NCBI GenBank assembly: GCA_949752795.1
Contig: OX457057.1
Location: 101,769,513-101,833,512 of the forward strand
DNA: 64,000 nt
DNA from: Hyperoodon ampullatus
Lineage: Eukaryota; Chordata; Mammalia; Artiodactyla; Ziphiidae
Direction: 5' to 3'
The position numbers were made by a program, and so were the translations under genes. Below the pieces are notes generated by a model. It had not been told where the DNA came from, did not search any database, and saw nothing but the letters and a program-made list of their open reading frames with translations. Shown here piece by piece: positions 35,491 through 48,625 of this stretch (within the stretch, counting starts at the first letter, position 1; every line of letters starts with the position of its first letter).

Positions 35491-36429
35491 GTTATTAATA
35501 GCAAGATGGGGTCCCGGCCCTTGGGGCACGTGCCCCATGAGCGGTCTGGACCCAGGGATTGGTGAAGAGGGCCTGGTTGGCTGCGACCCAGTCCTGCATG
35601 TTGGAAAGGTACCCAGAGTTGCTGATGGGTTTCTCAGAGTGGCCCAATGTTGCCGTGGTGGGGTTAGAGCTGTGCCAGACCACACTGCCCATACCTGGAG
35701 GCAGTCCCTGGGGCTCTGCCCACTAGGAAGCCAGCTGGCTGAAGAGGGAGAGGTAATATCCCCAGGGCCACCCCCGGGCCCCAGAAGAAGGTCAACTGTC
35801 CACTGTGAGGCTGTAGGGCTCCCCAGAGGGTCTCCCAGGATGTCCCAACCTTATCAGCTGGGAAGAGGAGACCACTCCTTACATCCCTAGGAACTCAGGG
35901 GTTCACTGATAAAGATGAGCAATGGCCATGGTCCATGGTGAGAAGGCAGGCCTGGGGGGCCCAGGTTCCTGAGCCTGGTCTTCACAACCCCACCTCTGAG
36001 CCTCGGCCCTGCTCACCTAACAGTCTCCCCCTCCTGTTCTCCACACCACATCCTTCCCTTCATGCTAGCATTCTTCCAGAATCGCTTAATCCCAGAAACT
36101 TCCAGGCTTAACCTAGACAATGCTTCAACCTCTCTCGGTCTCCAGAGCATTCCTGTCCCTCACTACCTTCAGGTGATTTTTCTAAGTAAGAGGAAGATTT
36201 TGGATTTCATCAAAATGTTAATGGAGGTTATCTTGGGATAATGGGCTTATGGTGCATTGCATTTCTTTTTTTTTGTGGCTTTCTGTATTTTCCAGAATAT
36301 CTAAAACAAGAATATAATGCTTTGCCTTGAGGCAAGGAAGGGTAAAATATATTATAGTCTTACAGCTTTTAAAGAAAACGATCTCACTTTTGGTTCTCTG
36401 TCGCTTTAAAACTTGACTCCAGGGAATCT

Positions 36430-36745
36430 CCTCAGTTTGCCTCATCTACAAAATTGAAATGCTGATTTCTTACTGTGTTGAGAGTGTTATATGAGATAAT
36501 GTACTTGGAACATGCTTTATAAACACATTAGGTGTTATTGTTGTTAGTCCCGGGAACAGTGAACTTCGGCAAGAACCTCTGGAGGCCCTTTCTCATTGAC
36601 ATTTCACCTCAACCTTGTGAAATACAGGTTATTTCCCACATTTTACTAATGAGGAAACAGAGAGGTGATGTGATTTGTCTAAGGCCACACAGCAGAAGCA
36701 GGATTCTCGCTCTGGTCTCCTGACTCCCAGTCCTGCTGACCTGCA
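36430..36745. mobile_element. Two MIR fragments in opposite orientation
   Basis: 36430-36545 is forward (ctcatctacaaaattgaaat, tatgagataatgtacttgga). 36585-36745 is reverse (ttttactaatgaggaaacag, tctaaggccacacagcagaa). Confidence 0.65.
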
Positions 36746-36894
36746 GGTTCTTGGGGGATGGCACCGTGTTTACCTAATGCCTTGCAGAGGCCTCTTGGAT
36801 CCTGACTGACAGACCAGAGCTGGCCATGTGGCCTTGAATAGTCCTGCTCCCTTATCAGTGCCTCGGCTTCCCCAAGAGTGAAGAGATAATCCTT

Positions 36895-37101
36895 GGGGCT
36901 TCCCTGGTGGTGCAGTGGTTGAGAGTCCGCCTGCCGATGCAGGGGACACGGGTTCATGCCCCGGTCCGGGAAGATCCCACACGCCGCGGAGCGGCTGGGC
37001 CCGTGAGCCATGGCTGCTGAGCCTGTGTGTCCGGAGCCTGTGCTCTGCAACGGGAGAGGCCACAACAGTGAGAGGCCCACATACCGCAAAAAAAAAAAAA
37101 A
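36895..37101 (+). mobile_element. CHR-1-type SINE, perfect 18-bp duplication
   Basis: The full-length body is flanked by identical agtgaagagataatcctt at 36877-36894 and 37102-37119. It is a young-looking, clean insertion. Confidence 0.96.
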
Positions 37102-37649
37102 AGTGAAGAGATAATCCTTATCCTCCCTTCTCAACCTGTGGGGGACAGCCTGTGGAAGCAGCTGTGGGCTTATTATCGTCAACCATATGGGTATGTCACA
37201 AGCTGCATGATCTTCAGGACACAAGGTCTTCCTGAAATTCTTCTTTTCCAAATGCAGTTTCTTGGGGCAACCAAAAGGTGTCTCTCTCTGGGGGACTGGA
37301 GTCCCAGAGAACCAATCAAGCAAGATTGAATGGGAAGAAGCCCCTTGCTGGGTCCCCAGTGTCTGATGGACGAAGCGTGCGTGCAGGTGTGTGTGTACAC
37401 GCACATGCGTACAGGGCTGCCCGAGGTCTGGCCCAGGGAGGCCCAGGCTGCCTCCAGCTGGCCAGACCCAAGGTGGTCAGGGGACCCTGCTGAGTCCTCC
37501 CTTTCTCTCTCATGCAAGAGGAATAGTTGCTCAGCCAGAGTTTCTCTGGTAAACATTGCCCAAATTGGTTTGGGGGAATATTTTTCCTCAGGGAACACTC
37601 ACTCCCGAAAGTGAGCTGGGTGTCTGCCCAGCCTTGGATAGGATTTACT

Positions 37650-37682
37650 AAAACCAAACCAAAACAAAACAAAACAAAAAAC
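37650..37682. repeat. (AAAAC)n simple repeat
   Basis: AAACC/AAAAC pentamers in tandem; likely variable in length. Confidence 0.8.
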
Positions 37683-39419
37683 AGCCCTGTCAGCAGGAAT
37701 TGGAATTACAAAGGCCCTCGCTGCCTGCCTTTTTTCCCTGGCCCCTTATTCTCCCCAAGCCTACCAAAACAGCCCAGAAGCAAGAAGAAAGTTTGGTCCC
37801 ATGTTTGTCCCCTTAAAGCATTTTCAAGTAGGTGCCTCCAGTCACAAAGTCAGCCTGTCCCCAACTTCTTAAGAAGGGACATGCTTATTGTGTTTTCATG
37901 ACACACCACCAGAGCTGTTTTTCTCTCTCTGGAATCTGGACTGTCCCAAGCACATGGTCCAATGTGTCACTACAGGGTTGTGAGTCAACGGAAGGCTCTC
38001 AGAAAGTGGAATCAGCCCCACGGGGAAGAAGTCCCATGCCAGTGCTGTTCTAGGGCTGGGCTGGGAGAACCCCGCCCCCATCCCTCCCCACAAGGGCTCT
38101 GGAGAAGGCTAGCCTGGGGGGGAAGGGCTGAAGCAGTACCTCCCTTCTCCCCCCACCCTGAGCTGCCCCATCTTCCCTTTGGGTTTTCTCTTCAGTTCTA
38201 TCTGCCCTATCATCTTCTGCACTCTGTTTAAAGCTCCAGCCCAAGTGTAGACCCATACCTGGTCTACTCCTGGTTCCCACTGCATCCCTGAAATAGCCCT
38301 GCAATGTGAAAAAGAACTCCAAATGCTGAGGGTGAACAAAAGAAATAACCACAGAAAACACAATGGCACACAGATAGGGTGGCTTTGAAGTCTTTCACCA
38401 CTGGGCTCCAGGCCCAAAGGGCTGGGACAACGTCACAGGCCCCTCCCTGGAAGCTCTCTGCCCTTTTCTGGGGAGTGGCACCCTCTCTTTTCTGGACATT
38501 CATCTGTGGTCTCCTAACAGCCTGTATCCTTCCTGGCTGAAACCTCATCCGATCCTACCACCTGGGGCCTCCCACTTAGGCCTCATTGTGGTGGGCAGGG
38601 CTGTTTCATTCTCAGCCCACTGGCAGAACCGGGAGAGCTGAGATGGAAAGTGGGCCCCCCTTCCTATCTCAGGTAGCAATTTCACCTGTTCCCCTAAAGA
38701 GGGGCCTCTCCTGCATATACAGGGACGGCCCTACATGCCCCTTTGTGGGCTCAAGCAATGCCAGTGGCCATAGCAGTTCTTAGGTAAAAAGAGAAAGCAA
38801 ATGCTATTTAAAACCACAATTGCCTTCTATGGAGGGTGGAGCCAGCAAAGGCAATCTAAGAGTCTCAGGTTTCCCCTGGTCCTGGGGAAGAGGGCCCGTC
38901 CTTCAGCTGAATACCTTCTTGGGTTCTGAATGTTTGCACATGGGGCTGGAGCTGAGCCCAGGCTTAAGGGCTGGCAAGAACAAAATTTCCCAGGGCAACT
39001 TAAAGAGGGGCATAGTTTGCTTGTGATTGAGGCAGAGAACCTGGGGAAGGTGGAGAGGAGCCAGCAGGCTGAGGGGAGCAGGCATTCTCTGGGAGGCAGG
39101 GCAGCAAGAACCTCTGGGAGCGAGTGCCTCCCGCAGCCTCCCCTGCCGCTCGAGGCTGTTCACTGGGCAGAGGGGCATAGATACCCGCTTCCCACGAGAA
39201 CAAACTTCCAATCGAGCTCTGCTACTCACTTTGTGTTGCTTGGGGTGGGGTGGAGCTGGGCTTGCATCCCGTGACTGGGTCAGTGAAAGAAAAGGCTGAG
39301 AAGGGGACCCTTCAGAAGAGACAGACAATTAGCGCCAGAGGGGGACCAGGAGAACATCTGCTGTTCCCGTCCTAGGAAGAGGCGGCTCTTGGGGAGAGCC
39401 CCCCGAGCCAGCTCTTGAG

Positions 39420-39585
39420 GCAGCAGAGAGAGTTAGGGGCACATACAGTGGAGCCCACGCACCCGGTGTGACTCTGGGCTCTGCTTCCCACTGGCTTTGT
39501 GAGCAGTGGATCACAACAGTACCCGCTCTGCAGGGTGGTAGTGAGGGTTAAAGGTAAGCGCACAGAGCCTGGCACGTGGAGGCAG
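39420..39585 (+). mobile_element. MIR fragment
   Basis: tgtgactctgggctctgctt, gtagtgagggttaaaggtaa and cacagagcctggcacgtgg are forward MIR. Confidence 0.55.
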
Positions 39586-40734
39586 AGAGGCCCCAGCTGA
39601 TGCCCCGCTTATGCCTGCAGTCGGAACTGTGTGCACAGACGGCGATCTGAATCTTGTTCTCTGATCGGTTCCCATCTCACCTCGACTCCTTCCCACCGCG
39701 TACGTGCCCAGACACACGATTTCTTATCACAATAGAAAACAGCTCCTGGAGAAACCGGTCCCCTTGTCAAGGATGTGGGTGCCCTCCCTGAACTCCAAGC
39801 CATGCCAAGTCCAGACCATCAGCAGGAAGACAGGCAGTCTTCTGAAGCAATCATTGGCGCTTCTCGGGCCATCAAGACCAAGGGCAACGCCAGCCTGCGC
39901 TGGCCAGAGACGGGTGAGGGTTTAAACATCTTGCCCCAGCCCCTCCCATCCCAGGGGCTGTCTCCCCCACTCTAATTCCCAAGGCCAAGTGGTTTCCGTG
40001 GAAAACCCTTCATCCCAAGTTTTGCTGCAGCCCTAGAGAAACCCTCAAGGTCTCAGAGACTTTGTCCAGAGAGGAAGGCATTAAACATTCATGGAGAATG
40101 AGTAGGTGTCATTTCAGACCTGCGAGGAAAACGTGGCTACAGGGGACGACGGATGAGGATGAATGAGGGCCAGTTGGGCACGGGGTTGGCAAGCGATTGG
40201 GGTGGGGGTGGGAGCTGCCTGCTGGAGAGGCCACATCTTTCTTTATTGTTGCTGACATGGAAACATCATAAAAATATGCTAGCACTTGGACAAGGCTGAC
40301 CCAGACTCTACAGCTAGCTTTGTCTCCTTCCCCCTCGAAGGAAAAAATATGTGTGCGCAGTGGGAGGCTTGGAGGTGGGGGTTAGTTGGCTTAGGGTCCA
40401 AGGCACTTTGATATGTAGTTTCTCTTCCCTCCTTGGTTTCCTTGCTGGCGTTGCTTGTTGGTTTGCCTATTTCCACTCCCAGTAGAGACTGGACGTCTCT
40501 TGCGTGGAAGAGACTAATTGTGACAGAGCGAATGTCGTCTTTGCTCTGTGCCCTTTGACACCTCATGCCTTGGACTCCAAGTCTTGACCCTCTTCCCTAC
40601 AGGATAGAGAGGTTCTCAGGCACAGAATGAAGACAGGGAGTGGGCAGAGGCCTGGGAAGGGAAGGGAGGAAGGAGGGAGTAAAATAACCAGGGCAAGAGG
40701 ATTCCCTATAAAAGCCTAGAGGCAAGGAAGACAG

Positions 40735-40905
40735 TAGCAAGAGCACAGGGCTGGGTCTCATGAGACCGGGGTTGGGGTCCAGATTCACACAGACTCACTG
40801 AGCCACCCCAGACAAGTTGTGCGATTTCTCTGGTCTTAACTTGCTCATCTGTGGCAGGAGGACGTTGGGCCAGATCACCTCCGAGGCCCTTTCCAGCTCT
40901 GACTT
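40735..40905 (+). mobile_element. MIR SINE
   Basis: gagcacagggctgggtctca, cttaacttgctcatctgtgg and gaggccctttccagctctga fit the forward MIR order. Confidence 0.65.
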
Positions 40906-43429
40906 TCCCCGAGTCCACGAGAAAGTGGAGTCATAACACCGGGATCCGCAGAAATTAGAAACCCCTCAGGGACTGCCCCAATTCTTCCAAGTCGGTTGCC
41001 ATTCTGGTCGTAGTTATACCCAGTGGCCCCAGTCTCTCTGGATTGCTGCCGATGTAGGGAACCCATTGCAATCCCTTCCTCCCAAATGAATCCTGCAGTT
41101 TGAATGTCCTTGATAGTGTCCAGAAGGGATGTTTGGCTGTTGCTTCCCTTGTGACCAAATAATCTCTCTCCAGGAGAAAAATGTCACTGTGAGTTATCAG
41201 GTGGTAGAAGCTGTAAGACAAGTGCATGCTCTGCACAGCAAGGTGGGGGAAGCACATAAAATGCACCAGTGTTGGAGGAATTGATTTTTGTTGATGCATG
41301 AGCTTATTGCCTAATGATTTCCTGTTCATTCTCTTGTAAGGGAAAGATTGGATATTTATACCATTGAGATGCACAGCATACTAATGAAGGGCACGTGGGG
41401 CCAGGGCAGGGCAGTGCTGGCTGGCCCAGCCAGCTCGGAGCTATGGCAAGCTGCTGGCAGAGGAGGGAGGCAGAACAGGGCTGCGTTCTGGTTGCCAGTG
41501 GGAGCTGGGTTCTGCAGGCAGCTGGCCAGAGTGGGCAGTGGGGCTGTCCAGAAGCTAGGAATTTATCAAGGGTGAGAAGGGAACTGTCTGCACTGTTCTG
41601 AGCCTCTGGCAGTCTCTTAAGGCCACTTCTTCCGAAGCTGCAGGGAAGGACCTATTGTGAAAGGCTGATTTTAGAAACAACTTAAAAGAGAACACCCAAG
41701 GCCATTGGAGCCATTATTTACAGCCGGTCAGAGCCCTGCGTGGACCAATTAACTTTGTTTTCCAGCCCTGCATGGGAAACCTTTAACCCCATGTACCCAA
41801 GAACGGCTACTGGTCCCACTTGGCCCAAGTGAGAGGGTGTGGAAGGGGCACATCCATCACCTCTGCTGAAGGGACAACCTGCAGGCCTGGAGCTCTCACC
41901 TGTGGTGCAGGGACCGTGTTGTCATTCTGGGATTCTATCCCCTCTCTCTCCTGAACAGACACGCTGCCTGTGGGATGGAGCTCGGACCCCACACCCCGCC
42001 TCTCCCCCTTTCTGGGTTCCTGATGGATTTTCAGCAACCCTTTGCTAGAGGAGCCTTGGCCCTTTGAGTAGTTCCCAGAAAAGTCAAGGTCACGTTGGCT
42101 GCAGAACCTGGGGCCTAGCGGGTTGAGTCACGTTCTCAGGACCTGAGCTTTGAGCATGGAGGGACCCCTGGCGCACCCCCTTCCAACTTCCTCCTGGTCA
42201 CTACAGGACATGAGCTTGGAGGGCGGGGCTGCAGGTCTTATTCTGGAGCAGGAAAAGCTGCTCCTGGCTTCCACATCCCTGACATCCCATGGCATCCTTG
42301 CGGGAGGCAACCAACCAGGCCCTTCCCCTCCTCCCCTCTTCAGGGAGGAGAGCAGAGGAAAGAGCCCAGCCAGCTGCCCTCTGCACTGGCAGGGGCTGAA
42401 GGAATAAACTGGGTGGGGGCAGGGACTGGACATTGTCGCCCCTCCCCCAGCCTGAGGGTGTGGGTGCAGGAGGAGAGCTCAGCATTCCAGAGAATCATGA
42501 GTTTAAGGAGGCCAGGCCCCAGGGAGTGTGTGGGTAAATGAACATTAGCAGAGACAAGCAGTTCCAGCTGAGCAGCAAGTAAACAAGAGAGGCCTGCAGC
42601 CCTGGAGTGACCCAGGGCTTCTGACCCGGCCAGTGGGGGAGGGCACAGCCAGGGCTCACGGGGGCCAGGCCGCTCAAAGAGTGGGCAGGGCTGGCCGGCT
42701 TCATACATGATTCAGAGCAGCTCTGGCTGGAGGGCTTGGGGAACAGTCTTCATGGGTTTGGCAGGCAGCCCAGGCCCAGCCTTGCTTCCTTCACACCTCC
42801 TGGGGCTTCCATGTGACCCTGATCTGATCTCTTTTAGAAGGTTTTCTCTCTCTCTGCTTCTATCCTGGCTTGGTTCTGCTTGCAAGAGTCCAGACACTCG
42901 GGAATTCAAGGCAGAATTCTAGGGATACCTAGCCTTGCTGCAAATTCCTGATGCAACGTGCTGTCTTGGCCTGATCTGCTCTGCGTGACCCGGGGCTGCT
43001 CACCCACTTCCCCCCATCCCCACCCCACCTTTTCCCCAAGTATGGCCCATACATGGAGCTAGCCTGCTGGCACACTGCAAAACCAGCCTTCCTAGGCCTT
43101 GAAATCTTGTTTCCCTAAATGATACATAAATGATAAAAAAGAGTTCCCCTAAAATGATACAACCCATGTCCCGATCTTCCACAAATGACCTCATCTCCAA
43201 TGGGGCTCCAACAAACAGCTCTTGGCAAGGCTGATGCTGAACAAAATGGTCACGTCTCAGTCTGCATCTTACTTGATCCGTTGCAGCGTCCGATACACTT
43301 GATCCTTCCCTCTCTCATCCTGGACACACTGTCCTTTTATCTTAGGACACTGCACTTGCCTGTTTTTCCTCCTATTTCACTGGCTGGGGGTTATCAGTCT
43401 CTTTTACTTCCTCGTGGTCCCCACATCTA

Positions 43430-45010
43430 AACATTAGAGTGTCCCAAAGCTCAGTCTTAGTTCTTTTCTCTAAATTTGGGATCTCAACTAGTCTCATGGC
43501 TTTTAACACCATCTATATGCTGACATCCCCTAAATTCAGTTGGTTAGCCAAGGCTTCTCTTTTGGACTCTACACTCTTTTTTTTGGCCACGCAGCATACG
43601 GGATCTTAGTTCCCTGACCAGTGATGATCAAACCCGTGCCCTCTGCAGTGGAAGTGCAGATTCTTAACCACTGGACCACCAGGGAAATCCCTGGATTCCA
43701 CACTCTGTATCCAAGTTTCTATCCAACATCTCCAGTTGGATGTCCCAACGGTATCTCAACTACATGTTCAAACCCGAGCCCTTGACCTTCCTCCCCATAT
43801 GGGTTCTTCCTCCAGCATTCCCCAACTCAGTCAGTGGCGACTCCCTCCTGAGTTGTTACTCAGGCTGACAACCTTGATTTTTCTTTCCCTACACCCTAGA
43901 CCCTGCACCCAATCTGTCAGCAAATACTGCTAGTTCTACTTTCAAAATGCATCCAGAATCAAGCACATCTTACATTTCTACCCCCAATCCTTGTCCAAGC
44001 CACCATTGTCTCTTTTTCATGGCAACAGCCTCCCAGCGGATTTCCCTGTCTTTGCCCTTGTTGTAGAGTCTATTCCCAACCCATCAACTATAGTGATGCT
44101 TTTAAACTTTTGACTGTGGAACTCCATGAACCTTTCCTGCCCCTTTACCTCTCTCACTTCATCTTTTATTCTCTCTTCTCCCCAGTCCCATTTCTGCTTC
44201 AGCCACACTGGACCCTTATGGTTCTTTGAACAAGCCAGGCGTCCTCCCACCTCAGTGTCTTTGCATTTACCATTCTCTCACCTGGACCTCTCTTCTTCCA
44301 GGTATATGCATGGCTCTCTCCCTCTTGTCTTTCAGGCCTACTCAGATGGCCTCCTCTTGGGGATGTCTCCCCGTCTACCCTGTTTTACCCTGCAATCCCC
44401 TCCTCCAGCCACACTCCCAACCCCAATACCCACCCCTCCCTCCCCGCCACTTCCCAGCTTTATTTTCTCCAGGCCACTTACCACTCTCAGCCACACTATT
44501 TATCTCACATACTCATTGTCTCCCCCACACGAGTGTAAGCTTCATTTACCACTGCATCCCCAGTGTCTAAGATGGTGCTTGGTACCCCACAGATGCTGGA
44601 ACACATCACTGCTGGTTGCCTAGTTCCTGAACTATCCCTCCTTTGCCTTCCTCAGTTCTCTTCTTTTCTCTTGGAACTCCCCTGGCTTGGTACCCTTTTC
44701 TGGCCCCTGTCCTTCTTCTTCTTGACTGTGGGAGTTCCCCAAACTCAGTTCTTGTTCTCAAATTCTCCTTCTGCCATCTGCATCTCCCATTCCACTCCCT
44801 TACTCTCCCAGCTTCGGCGATCACCTCTATTTTCCCCTTCTCCCATTTCATGCAACTTAAATAATTGTGTTCTTTGGATTACATTTTTACTTGCTCCAAA
44901 AGCTCCACTCAACTGTAAGCTCCTTAAAAGCAAGGACTATATTTGTCCTTCAATACCCAGTGTTCTTGGACCCAAATAAGTTCTTTAAGAGATCACTGAA
45001 GACATGTTGA
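43430..45010 (+). mobile_element. L2 LINE, long copy interrupted by a SINE
   Basis: Forward L2 in order: gatctcaactagtctcatgg, caatctgtcagcaaatactg, tcaaaatgcatccagaatca, ccaagccaccattgtctctt, aggcctactcagatggcctc and ctccttaaaagcaaggacta. The SINE at 43578-43692 splits it. Open frames at 44126-44623 and 44563-44979 come from this element and are not genes. Confidence 0.82.
43578..43692 (-). mobile_element. Short older CHR-type SINE inside L2
   Basis: A reverse element from a T run through ggccacgcagcatacgggat and ttagttccctgaccagtgat to ccaccagggaaatccc. The imperfect 14-bp duplication ggaYtcYacactct lies at 43564-43577 and 43693-43706. Its body resembles the copy at 748-877. Confidence 0.88.
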
Positions 45011-45599
45011 GTGGATGAAGGTTCATTATGCTTCCCTCTTTCTCCTGCCCCTCTCCTAGCCAGGATAGAACTGGGAGCCTAAGATCCAAGGTGGGTACTT
45101 TGAAGGCATTGCATCAAGCTGCTGGTCAATGAGCGTCTGGGAGGCTTCATCCCAGGTGATTGACTGAGTCACAGTGAATCGATTGTGCCGATTCTTTGGC
45201 TCTATTTGAAAAGGCCTTTTGTAAGCTACCCTTGGATCACACTGGACTTGAGTATGTGGGTGTGAGAAAAGAATGCAACTAACTCTTTTCTGGCAAGGAA
45301 GGCAATTTCATTCCAGGAGGCCAGGCTTCCATCAGCATGATGGGACCTGTGTGTCCCCTGGGATGGTGGAGGTGCTTTCCTGACTCCCCATAAGACTGTG
45401 AGGCTTTGAGGACTGGACTGAGTTGAAGTTATTATATCCCCTGTGCTAGCCTGGTGCCTGGTACACGGTAATTACACCACAAGTAGTTACTGCACAAAGA
45501 AAAGAAACCCATTGTACTCGAGAGAAGTTCTTTCTAGATCCTTCCCCCAATCCAAAGAAAATAGAGAAACACACTCCCCTCCCTCTGACCCTCCCTCTT

Positions 45600-46000
45600 T
45601 CAACACTCTTTTCCTTCACTGCCATCAAAGCCTGGCCTAAAACTTTCCTTTTCTAGAAGCTTTCCCAGACCAGTCTCATCTGACTCTGATTCTTTTCTCC
45701 ATCTCTCCTCAACACTTCTGCACATGGCTTGCAGCTTGCATGCTTTGGTTGTGAGCATCCTGAATTGCTCTGTCCCCAAGTGTGTGCCCTGTGTACAAGG
45801 CGGTTGAGGGGTTTGGGGGTCACTGGGCATGCTCCACACTTCCCAGTAGCTTGGTCAGAGGTGGGGCTTTTTCTTTGCCATCCTTTCCACAGCCCAGTCC
45901 AGCTTCTGTATCCAACACATGCTCAGTGATCAAACTGACAGCACATAGCTGACACTCAGTACATGTTTGTTGAATGAAAGAGGAATGAATGTCAAACTCA
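45600..46000 (+). mobile_element. L2 LINE fragment
   Basis: ctgccatcaaagcctggcct, ttctagaagctttcccagac and cagtacatgtttgttgaatg follow L2 3' order. Confidence 0.6.
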
Positions 46001-46194
46001 GTGCCATAGGAGAACACTGGGGAGATGGTAACGGAATCCAAGTGTTAGCACAAAAGCTGCCCCCTGAAATGAGAGGAATAATCCAGGCCACAAAGAGAAA
46101 ATCAAACCAGTCACTCTTCTGGGTCCCCTGACGAGATGCACAGTTTCAGGGTCTATCTTCTGTCCAAGGAGCAATGTAATCACACTCACTCCCC

Positions 46195-46410
46195 TCTAGC
46201 CATGCAAGGATGTGGGCTCTGTTGAAGACCTGGACTTGAGTCTTGGCTCTCTACCACCTTCTGTATGGGTGACACTGGATGTCACTTAACCTGGAACTTT
46301 CGTTTCTTCACTTACATACAGGGCACAATAATAAGGCTTATGGTGAAGATGAAATGGGATAAAGTTGGTTGTGCTCTTGGCTCCCAGTAGGAGCTCAAAT
46401 AATAACCTGC
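46195..46410 (+). mobile_element. MIR SINE
   Basis: cctggacttgagtcttggct, ggatgtcacttaacctggaa and ggctcccagtaggagctcaa are forward MIR. Confidence 0.65.
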
Positions 46411-46759
46411 ATATTAATAACCAGTAAATGGGGGTCCTGAAAGATGGGGAGGGCACTGAGCCTGTTTGCAGGACTGTGCCTCGTGGGAAAAGGAGGAAGG
46501 AAGCTTGCTGGTGGGGACTTGCTTGTGGCAGGAACTCCATGGAGGACATTTCCAAGGGGCTTAAAGAGAGGACTGGTTCTTACTGACATTGAAAGGAGGA
46601 GGGTGTGTCTGGAAATTCTGCCCTGTGGCCTATCAGCCTGGGGTTTAGGCCTCTACTAGGGAGACCACACTTCCAGGGACTGGGTATCCCTGCTCTGAAA
46701 GCAAGAGAGCCAACCCCTTCTCTATAGGGGAAGCTGAGAATCTCAGAATCTCACAACTT

Positions 46760-47195
46760 GGAAACTAGTTTCTGAGGAAACCACAGCTCAGAGAGGGCAA
46801 ATCACTTTTCCAAGGTCACACAGAGAACACATGATAGGACAAGAAGTAAAAGAGAGAAATAAATAAAACAGGAGTAATAACAACCAACAACCTGTCGGAA
46901 TAGGTGATCTGGAAAAAAGTGGGGGATCAGGCCTGGGAGTGGTACAAATAGTGACCCACAGGCCGAGTTAGAAGGAAAGGCACTGTAAGAATGGGGCTCA
47001 GGAGGCTGCTCTGTGACAGTGCTGCCCTAGGCATCTTGTGCATTTTACCACTATGAGGTATGTACCATCATTATCCTCATTTTACTGATGTAGAAACTGA
47101 GGCATGGTTTAGACAATGTCCCCAAGGTCTCAAAGCTAGAAAGTGCAGAAGCTAGAATGTAACACAGGTTTGTCTGCTATCAAAGCCTGAGCTCT
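46760..47195 (-). mobile_element. Two reverse MIR fragments
   Basis: 46760-46845 (gaaaccacagctcagagagg, ccaaggtcacacagagaac) and 47020-47195 (accactatgaggtatgtacc, ttttactgatgtagaaactg) are separate MIR cores with unique DNA between them. Confidence 0.7.
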
Positions 47196-47322
47196 TTGTA
47201 CACAGGTCTGCTCGTTCCCAGGCTAGAAAAGAGACTGTTCTACCACATAAGGCCCCCCCTCCTCCCTGCAGACTCCAAGTCCAGGCTCCCTGGAATTATA
47301 CAGAGCACTCCATCCCCCCCAA

Positions 47323-47345
47323 AACACACACATACCTGCACACAC

Positions 47346-47376
<31 letters not shown>

Positions 47377-47379
47377 CAC
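47323..47379. repeat. (CA)n microsatellite
   Basis: An imperfect CA/CATA block ends in an uninterrupted CA run at 47354-47379. Likely polymorphic. Confidence 0.9.
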
Positions 47380-48289
47380 TCATTCTGACATGGCGGGGAC
47401 CTGGTAAGGCAGGAAGTTGGCCGAGTCCATTAATGCCACCAAGCACAACACATATTTATGGCCCCAATTACAGCCTCCATGAAGGAGCTGGAATGGCAAC
47501 AGGAATACTTGTGTGCACTGGGGTCTGAGGCCTCTGTAGCAATAACTACAAGATTACAGAGATGTTAGCAAACCCTGGTGATGGCGGCTCTATTTTAATG
47601 ATAAATCTACAGCTTCATATAGAAATAATGAGACTGGGGGCTGGAGAGGGGGGAAGGGAAGAACAGAATGATTTCAGCCAATCGAAGTTCTGTGTGGAAA
47701 GAAAATGACAAACCATGGGGAATGCCCAGGAGACCACCAGAGGACCTTAGTCAAGCCAGGCAAGAGGTGGGAGCCTCAGTGGCAGACCTGCCCATGCCTG
47801 AGTTTCTTGATTCCAGGGAACAGCAGAGACCTCTGACTGTCTTAGCACATCTTGTTTGCCTGTTTCTCACCCTCTGGTGGGGTGTATGTTAGCTCCATTA
47901 TAGCCTAGGCTTCCATCCAGAACAACCTGGGGATGCTGAAGGGAGTGGCCCTTGGGGCTTAAGATTTGCAACTAACAAAGGGCTAGCCTCCCCAGATGAA
48001 TGCCTCCCCTTCACTAGCTTTGAAGCTCCATGTTCAGTGGTTGTAAGAAAACAGCGCAAATGCTCCAGGCCTTGCTACTTCAGACCACCTTGGGCACTGG
48101 GGCAGGGGCCAAAACGAGGAACCTGCCTGGTTCCACCTGCCAGGGCTGCACCTGATTCTCCCATACAAGTGTGAGAAGCACCAGGAGGACAGCATTCATG
48201 GACTCCTGTGACATCAGAGCAGCCTCCCGAGCCCACTTCTCACAGGGCCTCTCCTTCTACCCAGACTATTGGTCACTGGCTCTCCACTT

Positions 48290-48625
48290 CAGTCCAGGCT
48301 GGTTAATCTCTTTGCTACTCCAGACATAAACCATCTACTCGAACCATCTCTCTGCAGGAATGCACAGCCCAGGTCTCTCCCCACCATGCCTGTCTCTACT
48401 CACTTTCAAAATACTACTTGACTTTCTCCTCCAGGAAGCCTTCCCAGGTTAACTGCACCCAAATTCCATTGCTTCTTTAATAATCCTTTCCTTGTGCACC
48501 AATACGTAGTTTTGTTTGAATTCACTAAGCCATCGGTCATTCAACAAGAACATGCTGAGTTCTTACGTTTGCATAAAATGACATGCTCAGCCCTGAGGGA
48601 AAATACAAGAGACAGTCAAATGTGG
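48290..48625. mobile_element. L2 LINE fragments, both orientations
   Basis: 48290-48500 is forward L2 (cttgactttctcctccagga, agccttcccaggttaactg). 48535-48625 is reverse L2 (cattcaacaagaacatgctg, ctcagccctgagggaaaata). Confidence 0.55.

Noticed and set aside
36679..37404. 241-codon minus-strand open frame
   Set aside because: Its middle is a translated CHR SINE; the same peptide recurs at every other SINE copy in the window.
44126..44979. 165- and 138-codon open frames
   Set aside because: They lie in a degraded L2 element and match its 3' region, not a gene.
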